A DNA stretch of 63,130 nucleotides from Chloroflexi bacterium AL-N1 (GTDB lineage Bacteria; Chloroflexota; Chloroflexia; Chloroflexales; Roseiflexaceae), in the NCBI GenBank assembly GCA_013122435.1, contig WYDT01000041.1, forward strand, positions 1-63,130, written 5' to 3'. Shown in pieces: positions 18,596-25,606 of the stretch. The notes beneath the pieces are model-generated. The model was given only the letters and a program-made list of their open reading frames with translations, made no database searches and was not told the origin of the DNA. A program made the translations under genes and the position numbers. How positions within the stretch are numbered: the first letter of the stretch is position 1; every line of letters begins with the position of its first letter.

Positions 18596-19163
18596 ATGAA
18601 CGCATCGAAATTGTTGGCTTCGCTGCCTGTCTCTGTGGGTTATCGTGCATCCTATCGTTTTGAGTTTCCCAAAGTACTGCTGAATATTGCTTCATTAATC
18701 CTGTTTATCGTGCTGATACAACTTCTCTGGCAATTGACCTGGTGGTTGCAAGGCCAGTCAGCACTAAATACCCTCACCATTAGTCGCTTCCACGATCTGT
18801 TTATGTTTGTCTTGGTTTTGGTCGTTACACCTGTATTAACGATTGTTTGTCATGAACTCATTCATGGATCGGCATTCCAGCTACTCGGGTATAAGGCTTC
18901 GTATGGTATTTGCTTGGGACTTGGCCCGTACGCTGCGGCATTTGGGCAATTTCAGACCCGTCATCACAATACATAGCTGCACTTGTGCCGCTGTTCATCA
19001 TCAACTTGCTGATATTGTTCCTCTTAGCCGTCCTAAATCTTACGGTGAGGTCGGTGGCACTCATCGCACTCGTATTCACCTCACCACCAGTGGTGCGACG
19101 GGTGATCTCTATATCATCTGGAGGCTTTGGCGAGCACCATCCGGCACGCTCTCATATAATTAA
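18596..19163 (+). pseudogene. DUF3267-type membrane metallopeptidase with two frameshifts
   Basis: The first frame holds two membrane helices and the zinc motif HELIH (IVCHELIHGSAFQLLGY) followed by GICLGLGPYAAAFGQFQTR, as in DUF3267 (YfkE/peptidase-like) proteins. The protein then continues in a second frame (QYIAALVPLFIINLLILFLL) and a third (SGATGDLYIIWRLWRAPSGT). Two shifts, near 18960 and 19080, break it. In the family the later GDLY segment is also conserved, so the whole gene can be traced. Substrate unknown. Confidence 0.7.
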
Positions 19164-19188
19164 ATGCTCAAAATCATCATTATTAGTA

Positions 19189-19219
19189 TAATGGACGCAC
19201 CTCAATGGTACGTCCATTA
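19189..19219. terminator. Hairpin between convergent genes
   Basis: Nine bases, taatggacg (19189-19197), pair with cgtccatta (19211-19219). The hairpin sits between the ends of the DUF3267 pseudogene and the minus-strand repeat protein. There is no T tract, so it is a possible bidirectional terminator only. Confidence 0.4.
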
Positions 19220-19251
19220 CGTTGCTTGGTATAAGTAGGGTTGTTAAGAAC

Positions 19252-19740
19252 TTAGAGCCGATTAATAGTGTATAACACGAAGGGGCCACACTGACTCGCG
19301 GCCCATGAGTTGGCATAGGTCACCACCCAACCCGCTGGGACAGGGGTGGCTGAACATATTTGCATCGTTGAACCACTAAGGGGTGTGATAGTGTATAACA
19401 CGAAGGGGCCACACTGACTCGCGGCCCATGAGTTGGCATAGGTCACCACCCAACCCGCTGGGACAGGGGTGGCTGAACATATTTGCATCGTTGAACCACT
19501 AAGGGGTGTGATAGTGTATAACACGAAGGGGCCACACTGACTCGCGGCCCATGAGTTGGCATAGGTCACCACCCAACCCGTTGGGACAGGGCTTGAAGAG
19601 CACATCTGCTGCACATTCATGAGCGAAGCAGATGGTAGAGCAGGTGCTGGTGCAGCAGCAGTTGTCTTGGGCGTTATTCCACCAACAATAAATACACAGA
19701 CGATACAGCCAATCACGAACCTGGTGATGAGTGAACGCAT
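19252..19740 (-). CDS. Secreted protein of three 41-residue Cys-containing repeats
   Basis: Start ATG 19740 is chosen because taggagggttt lies directly upstream, giving 162 residues; an in-frame ATG much further up has no ribosome site. Residues 1-33 form a signal peptide (LITRFVIGCIVCVFIVGG, then TTAAAPAPA). The mature part is three repeats of the type MQICSATPVPAGWVVTYANS followed by WAASQCGPFVLYTITPLSGST, each with two Cys, probably one disulfide per repeat. The first repeat differs slightly (MNVQQMCSSSPVPTGW). I do not know a function. Similar C..x(P/A)GW..(T/S)...CG repeats occur in exported proteins of several soil bacteria. Confidence 0.72.
   Translation of the reverse strand: MRSLITRFVIGCIVCVFIVGGITPKTTAAAPAPALPSASLMNVQQMCSSSPVPTGWVVTYANSWAASQCGPFVLYTITPLSGSTMQICSATPVPAGWVVTYANSWAASQCGPFVLYTITPLSGSTMQICSATPVPAGWVVTYANSWAASQCGPFVLYTINRL
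19267..19635 (-). repeat. Three tandem 123-bp repeats inside the secreted protein gene
   Basis: Units begin at 19267, 19390 and 19513, so the period is exactly 123 bp (41 codons). The first two units look identical base for base; the third is identical through its first 80 bases and then diverges at the 5' end of the gene. Identity at synonymous positions implies very recent duplication or ongoing conversion. Confidence 0.9.
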
Positions 19741-20025
19741 AAACCCTCCTAATGCAATTCTAATATTTCGGTGTGATTCAATTTTATGGTGTGGATTGTA
19801 AATAAACAAGTATTTAACCCATACAAAAACCCATACAAAACTCATACAGCACACATACATACGAAATAACATTTGAGGTAATGGGGCGATCTATGACGGG
19901 TGTTCATCCAGCGATTTACGAAGCCATCCCACAAATATATCACCATAGTATGGCTAGGTCTGCATTTGTATGTATAATAGAAACAACACCCTTTCGACCA
20001 AAGTTAAATAGAAGAAGGATGACCC

Positions 20026-20730
20026 ATGCGACGATATTTGATTACCGGATCGAACCGCGGTATTGGCTTTGAATTGACCAGACAACTTTTGGCTCAGGGG
20101 CATCAAGTATTTGCGACCTGTCGTACACCCACACAGAGTGATGCATTGCAACAACTGGCTACACAGCACAATGGTCAACTGATGTTGATTCCGCTTGATG
20201 TGACCAATCCAGCATCTATTGCAGAAGCACATACGATACTGTCGAAACAAACTGATGTACTGGATGTATTGATCAACAACGCTGGTGTTCTCAACGATGG
20301 CGATAGTATCGAGACCATACAGGCTGAGGTAATGATGGGGAATTTTGCGATTAACACCATTGCACCAGCCATGATTGTTCAGCGTTTTCTCGGCCTGTTA
20401 AAATATGGAAGTCATCCACTGATAGTCAATTTGAGTTCATCGTTTGCCTCAATCGGTCTCAAATCTGAAGAGATGCCTTTCCGCTATAGCTATTCGACGA
20501 GTAAAGCAGCACTCAACATGTTGAGCAAAACACTGGCTATTGAGCTAAAGCCACTGGGAATCACTGTAGTTGCGCTACATCCCGGCTGGGTCCGTACTGA
20601 TCTGGGTGGACCAGACGCTCGCCTGGCACCCTCGGAGTCGGTCGAGGGCATACTGCAGGTCATTGAGAAGCTCTCGCTGGATGACAGTGGCACATACCTC
20701 ACATGGCGAGGAAGCGAGGTGCCATGGTAG
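20026..20730 (+). CDS. Short-chain dehydrogenase/reductase (C-factor-like)
   Basis: A 234-residue classical SDR. TGSNRGIGFEL is the NAD(P)-binding TGxxxGIG motif, LINNAGVL the NNAG motif, and the catalytic tetrad residues are in VNLSSSFASI and YSYSTSKAALN (YxxxK). The PGWVRTDLGG ending is typical of the CsgA/C-factor and sniffer-like group. Start ATG 20026 follows agaagg. Substrate unknown. The next gene, a flavin reductase, is about 190 bases downstream in the same direction. Confidence 0.87.
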   Translation: MRRYLITGSNRGIGFELTRQLLAQGHQVFATCRTPTQSDALQQLATQHNGQLMLIPLDVTNPASIAEAHTILSKQTDVLDVLINNAGVLNDGDSIETIQAEVMMGNFAINTIAPAMIVQRFLGLLKYGSHPLIVNLSSSFASIGLKSEEMPFRYSYSTSKAALNMLSKTLAIELKPLGITVVALHPGWVRTDLGGPDARLAPSESVEGILQVIEKLSLDDSGTYLTWRGSEVPW

Positions 20731-20919
20731 TAGATGTGTATTCATTGAAAATGCTTGTGAGGAGCGCGACTCCAGAACGATAACTCCGCAGAAACAGGTA
20801 ATAGCTACCTGTAGTTCGGACATCCCCACCATTTGCAGTATATATTGCAGGTATCATCCAGTACACCAGAGCCGAGCAACTACCCTGTTGACCAACGGTT
20901 AACAGAAAGGAACAAGCAC

Positions 20920-21573
20920 ATGCAAAAGGTTCTTGGTGTATCTGGTTTGCCCATTCCAAACAGTAATACAGATCGAGCACTGAAGTCGGTGCTTGAAGCT
21001 ACTGGTCTGGAAACGGAATTCGTCAAGTTGAGTGACTACACGGTGGCGCCCTGCAAAGCCTGTCTGGGATGTGTGAAGACCAATCGATGCACGATTCAAG
21101 ATGACGGCATCATACTTGCGGAGAAGGTCAAAGCAGCCGCCGCGCTGGTCATTGCAGGCTTCACACCGTATGCAACATTGGAATCACGCACAAAAGCATG
21201 TATGGAGCGGCTCTATCCTCTGCAACACCGAAAAGGCTTTATGGCCGGAAAACCGGGTGCTGCAATTAGCACATCGGCGCCGCCAGAAGGCCACGAGCAA
21301 ATGCCCGAGGTAGCCGAAATGGCCGTCCATGCTGTGGCTGCCTATATGATGGAAGAAGGTATGCAATTCGTAGGAGCACTGAAGCTTCGAGGAAACGTAC
21401 CCTGTGTTCGCTGTGGTTTTGGCGATGAATGTCATATGTCGGGTGTCAAAATGATCTATGGCTCGACAGCTACCGTGGATTGTATGGGTATTAATCAATT
21501 CGAGCGACAAGCGAGCCATGTAGAGCGTGTCCGAACATTAGGTCAAAAGATTGCTGAAGCGCTTTGCAACTGA
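20920..21573 (+). CDS. Flavodoxin-like NAD(P)H-dependent FMN reductase
   Basis: About 217 residues from ATG 20920, preceded by agaaagg. It opens with KVLGVSGLPIPNSNTDRAL, the phosphate-binding loop of the flavodoxin/NADPH-FMN reductase fold. It has the CKACLGCVKTNRC cluster typical of iron-sulfur flavoprotein-like members, and VPCVRCGFGDEC near the C-terminus. The many Cys may bind a metal or cluster. Such proteins reduce quinones or act as electron carriers. Upstream in-frame extension to 20833 lacks a ribosome site. Confidence 0.75.
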   Translation: MQKVLGVSGLPIPNSNTDRALKSVLEATGLETEFVKLSDYTVAPCKACLGCVKTNRCTIQDDGIILAEKVKAAAALVIAGFTPYATLESRTKACMERLYPLQHRKGFMAGKPGAAISTSAPPEGHEQMPEVAEMAVHAVAAYMMEEGMQFVGALKLRGNVPCVRCGFGDECHMSGVKMIYGSTATVDCMGINQFERQASHVERVRTLGQKIAEALCN

Positions 21574-21613
21574 TAGTAGCTATCGACATCACGAGGTTGT
21601 CTGACTCGACACG

Positions 21614-21844
21614 ATGTGCGCTTATACAATGAACAGCACAGAGCAACATAGCAGACTACGTTTTAGCGATGTCATATGTTGCTCTGCGGATGGGGCAGTG
21701 GTAGATTTTAACCTAGACACACTGATAGTATTGATTAAATCTCTAGCTGAATGTAAATATTACCTTGTTGAACCAAGCAATGGCAACCTGACAACAATAC
21801 GTCAGACCAAAGATGGTTGTTATCGGATAGTAATCGTAATATAA
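21614..21844 (+). CDS. Small hypothetical protein
   Basis: A 76-residue open frame in an AT-rich leader region immediately before the AAA+/protease pair. It shows no family I recognise and no clear signal or ribosome site. The pattern (SLAECKYYLVEPSNGNLTTIRQTKDGCYRIVIV) is protein-like, with alternating charged and hydrophobic residues. It may belong to the transferred segment. Existence is uncertain. Confidence 0.3.
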   Translation: MCAYTMNSTEQHSRLRFSDVICCSADGAVVDFNLDTLIVLIKSLAECKYYLVEPSNGNLTTIRQTKDGCYRIVIVI

Positions 21845-21995
21845 TAAGCAACAGAACAAATGTTTGTAATCTCATGGTAAATTCACTTAATCTTGGTGAT
21901 AGTTACCCTCAATAATAAACTACAGTTCTGATTTGTCACTAGAATCTGTGTTAGATGGGTGTATAATATATAAGATTTTCGCTGAGGAACAAGAA

Positions 21996-22988
21996 ATGGC
22001 AAATGGTAAAATCTTAAGACAATTGATTAAAGCTGGTGCAACTGGTGACTCTAAAGCCTTTCGCCGATTTTCCGAAGCGATCATCGAAGATGAGCGCCAG
22101 AAACAGCATCATCTGCTTGCTAACGATCTTGAGCAAATTTTGTATGGAGAACATCTTCAACAAGTATCTGGAAATGTCCATAGCTTTATTCCTAATCCCC
22201 CTTTAGATAAAGAGCGGGGGTTACCTTTGCTTGATATTAGGCAACCAAAGCGCTCTCTTGAAGAAATTATCTTGCCAGAATTGAGTATGCTAGCCTTAGA
22301 GGAATTGTTAGAAGAACATCGTCGTAGTGATATATTACGAAGCTATGGAATGAAAGCTTCCAATAAAGCCATCTTTTACGGCCCTCCTGGATGTGGTAAA
22401 ACACTAGCCGCTGAGGTAGTGGCCTTTGAACTAGATCGTCCGTTGGCTATTGTTCGTTTAGATGCACTGGTTTCATCTTTTCTTGGCGAAACTGCGGCTA
22501 ATCTTCGAAAAGTGTTTGACTTTATTACTGAAAACCTTATGGTCGTCTTATTTGATGAGTTTGATGCTATCGGTAAGGAACGCGATGATCAAGGTGAACA
22601 TGGTGAGTTACGCCGTGTAGTGAATGCTGTCTTACAGATGATGGATGCTTATCAAGGTCGAAGTCTAATCTTGGCAGCAACCAATCATGAACAGATCCTA
22701 GATGCTGCTATCTGGCGACGTTTTGATGAGATTATTGAATTTCCATTACCCAGCGTTGAACAAATTGGTTATCTACTCAGCCTTAAGCTAAGAGGTATTC
22801 GCCGACAATTTGATTTAGATGATAAAGAGGTGATCTCACTTTTTTCTAACAACAGTGGTGCAGATATTGAGCGTACTGTTCGTCGATCTATTAAACGTAT
22901 GATTCTACGCGACCAAGAATTTCTTACGATTAAAGATTTAAAGAATGCCCTTTTGAGAGAAAATCAACGAACGACCACACAGAGATAA
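21996..22988 (+). CDS. ietA: AAA+ ATPase of an IetAS-like module (antitoxin candidate)
   Basis: 330 residues from ATG 21996; gagg lies 8 bases upstream, and a TTG at 21933 is less likely. Residues 1-85 are an N-terminal helical region. The AAA core follows: Walker A GPPGCGKT (129-136), Walker B VVLFDEFDA (183-191), sensor 1 ATN (228-230) and an Arg-rich finger at WRRFDE (240-245), as in FtsH/spastin-like AAA proteins. IetA of Agrobacterium pTiC58 is an AAA ATPase paired with a subtilisin-like IetS and is the antitoxin. Here the stop is only three bases before the protease start. The name is by architecture and gene order; no alignment was run. The gene is AT-rich compared with its neighbours. 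Confidence 0.75.
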   Translation: MANGKILRQLIKAGATGDSKAFRRFSEAIIEDERQKQHHLLANDLEQILYGEHLQQVSGNVHSFIPNPPLDKERGLPLLDIRQPKRSLEEIILPELSMLALEELLEEHRRSDILRSYGMKASNKAIFYGPPGCGKTLAAEVVAFELDRPLAIVRLDALVSSFLGETAANLRKVFDFITENLMVVLFDEFDAIGKERDDQGEHGELRRVVNAVLQMMDAYQGRSLILAATNHEQILDAAIWRRFDEIIEFPLPSVEQIGYLLSLKLRGIRRQFDLDDKEVISLFSNNSGADIERTVRRSIKRMILRDQEFLTIKDLKNALLRENQRTTTQR

Positions 22989-22991
22989 TAA

Positions 22992-25376
22992 ATGACAGAT
23001 AATTACAAACATCTGACAATCGAAAGAGAACCTCTGAGAAATGACAGGCGTACACGCACAACAAATATTCCTCCTCCTGAGAAAGTAAATCTTCAGGCTC
23101 ACGTTAAGAGGTTATTTGTCAATCTCGATAGAACAATTCATCAAGCGCAACAAGAAGTCATATCAACTCCTGACAATTATGTCCTCAAATTAAGCTATAA
23201 AGGCTACCTGAATTTTGAACATCTTGACAAACATGGGGTTGAGTTTGTCAGTCAGGAAAGCCAACAGATATGTGTTGGCTTTAGTAATGAGAAAGGTCTG
23301 GCTACATTTGCTAATCACCTTCAACGTTTAGGACTTGAGGATACAAGTCTTACCTACAAACAAATACTTGAAGCGCTGGATGGTATTGATAACTGGAAAC
23401 CTGAGAATCGTATGAGTTGGGCTATTCAACATAAGGGGTTTCCATATACTGACACCTTTAAGTTGGATATAGAGATTTGGCCAATAAAGTCTATGAGACA
23501 TCCTGACCGTAATAGGCTCTGTGATTCGTTTGAAGGCTGGTTAAAAGAACAAAACATTATTTGTTTGGATAAAATAAACTTAGATAGTTTACTCATGTAC
23601 CGTGTTCTCGTTGTGCGAGAGCAAGCAAATATGTTGTTGAGACATAGAGATGTGCGTTTGGTCGATCTTCTTCCTAATACTGGGATAAATTATCAGCAAT
23701 TGAACAGGGATATTAATCAAATTCCCAGAAATATCCCTTCTCCTCCCACTAATGCAGCTAAAGTTTGTATTTTAGATAGTGGTATTAATACCAACCACCC
23801 ACTGTTAAGATCTGCAATAGGAGAAAGTGCTTCTTTTGTAGGTCATGAGGATGAATTTGATCAGGCAGGACATGGCACAGCAGTTGCAAGTGTTGCACTC
23901 TATGGTGATGTTGAGGCTTGTGACAACAGCAACCTTTGGCAACCCATGCTTTGGTTGTACAATGGCAAAGTTCTTGATGCAAACAACAATTTCGATGAGC
24001 ATACTATAGAGAGCATACTGATTGAAGCCGTTCAGCATTTTATTTCCTTAGGTTGCCGCATTTTCAATCTCTCTCTTGGTAACGCAAATGCACCTTATGA
24101 TGGCGAACATATTCGTGGCATTGCTTATGTACTGGACAATTTGGCGCGTCAGTTTGACATTTTGTTTATAGTGTCAGCAGGTAATTTTACAGGGAGTAAT
24201 GAACCTCCTGTTCCTAGAGAAAGCTGGCGTGATGAATATCCAGAATATTTGTTAAGTAATATGAGTGTAATTATTGATCCTGCACCTGCGCTAAATGTAA
24301 TCACTGTAGGAAGTTTGGCTCGCCATAATGCGACGCTGAACGCACAGCGACATCCTGAAATTTCCCAGTTATCACCAGCCTCAGAGAATCAACCTTCTCC
24401 CTTCACTAGGCATGGACCATCAGTAAAAGGCGCGTTGAAACCTGAACTGGTTGCGGTTGGAGGAAATTTAGCTAATCCCATGCGGCAGCAAGGTGACCAA
24501 TGGCGTGCTGATATGCAAAGGTTGGGTGTACTCACCTGTAATCATCAATTTATCAATAACACCTTATTTACAGAAATAAGTGGTACTAGTTTTGCTGCTC
24601 CCTATGTAACTCATTTGGCCGGGCGACTTTTAAATGAATATCCAAGTGCATCGGCAAACCTTTTACGAGCTATGTTAGTTAATCATGCGAACTTACCAAA
24701 CGAAGTTGTAACAATATTTCCAGAGACGATGCAAAAAAGCTATAAATCAGCTTCTGCAACTCGTCACCGTGAGATTGCAAGAGATGTTGCAGGCTATGGC
24801 TTGATTGATGAAAATGCTCTATATCGCTCTACACAGAATATAGTTGTGCTGATGGCAGAAGAAAGTATTGAGAACGATATGCATCAGTTCTTCGAGTTAC
24901 CTTTACCACAAGATTATCTAAGAACACAACGAGCTACACGCCAACTCAGGGTTACCTTAGCTTATACACCAGCAGTTCGAACTACTCGCTTAGATTATGT
25001 TGCAACACGTGTAAGTTATAGGTTAATAAAAGGGAGATCGCTTGAGGAAGTACAGCGCCATTTTAACAACGCTACACGAAATGATACCGAAACTCGTAAT
25101 GATGATGCTGTCAGCAATCGTTGTATAAGTTCTCAACTGCGAGATAAGGGAACTGTCCAATCTTCTATATGGACAGTTCGACAACGCAAGCCAGATGAAA
25201 AATGGTTCATAGTAGTTACACGTCAAGATCGTGATTGGGGCAAGAACTTGGCATCGGAGCAAGAACCTTATGCACTTGTTGTAACAGTCACGGATCAAGA
25301 CAATGAGCGTGCACAGTTGTATACTCAGATTTCTCAACGTCTTCAAGAGCAAGAACGTATTCGCAATCGTACATAA
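22992..25376 (+). CDS. ietS: Subtilisin-like S8 serine protease of an IetAS-like module (toxin/effector candidate)
   Basis: A 794-residue cytoplasmic-type protein with no signal peptide. Residues 1-250 are an N-terminal region without a known prodomain. The S8 catalytic triad is intact: Asp262 in ILDSGI, His294 in GHGTAVAS and Ser533 in SGTSFAAP, with the oxyanion Asn398 in VSAGNF. A further 250-residue C-terminal part follows. This long, leaderless form resembles the Y4bN/Peptidases_S8 subtilisin-like group, which is found next to AAA ATPases. In the known pTiC58 pair, IetS is toxic when its ATPase partner is absent, and IetAS-type pairs are catalogued as anti-phage systems. Whether this copy acts so is inference. 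Confidence 0.75.
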   Translation: MTDNYKHLTIEREPLRNDRRTRTTNIPPPEKVNLQAHVKRLFVNLDRTIHQAQQEVISTPDNYVLKLSYKGYLNFEHLDKHGVEFVSQESQQICVGFSNEKGLATFANHLQRLGLEDTSLTYKQILEALDGIDNWKPENRMSWAIQHKGFPYTDTFKLDIEIWPIKSMRHPDRNRLCDSFEGWLKEQNIICLDKINLDSLLMYRVLVVREQANMLLRHRDVRLVDLLPNTGINYQQLNRDINQIPRNIPSPPTNAAKVCILDSGINTNHPLLRSAIGESASFVGHEDEFDQAGHGTAVASVALYGDVEACDNSNLWQPMLWLYNGKVLDANNNFDEHTIESILIEAVQHFISLGCRIFNLSLGNANAPYDGEHIRGIAYVLDNLARQFDILFIVSAGNFTGSNEPPVPRESWRDEYPEYLLSNMSVIIDPAPALNVITVGSLARHNATLNAQRHPEISQLSPASENQPSPFTRHGPSVKGALKPELVAVGGNLANPMRQQGDQWRADMQRLGVLTCNHQFINNTLFTEISGTSFAAPYVTHLAGRLLNEYPSASANLLRAMLVNHANLPNEVVTIFPETMQKSYKSASATRHREIARDVAGYGLIDENALYRSTQNIVVLMAEESIENDMHQFFELPLPQDYLRTQRATRQLRVTLAYTPAVRTTRLDYVATRVSYRLIKGRSLEEVQRHFNNATRNDTETRNDDAVSNRCISSQLRDKGTVQSSIWTVRQRKPDEKWFIVVTRQDRDWGKNLASEQEPYALVVTVTDQDNERAQLYTQISQRLQEQERIRNRT

Positions 25377-25606
25377 TCGTCAAAACTTATAAAGTACTGA
25401 ACATTATATATCGTCAAAACATAGATATTTTTCGTTGACACTTCTGCCTGTTTCCCATAAATCCATCCTACCACATCCCCATCCCCACCATAGCCCTTAT
25501 CTCTCACAGGCATAAGCGACTTCTATTTCTCACATGGGCTTTCTGGCGCTATAATAAAGACACACAAACCAGAGTTCGACACAGTTGTCAGAAAGGATAA
25601 ATAAAC

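Noticed and set aside
19267..19635. CRISPR or rRNA-like repeat array
   Set aside because: The period is 123 bp, units are adjacent, and the frame is an open coding sequence with a signal peptide and a good ribosome site.
21933..21995. TTG start for the AAA ATPase
   Set aside because: No ribosome site fits it, and ATG 21996 has gagg at a normal distance and starts the conserved protein.
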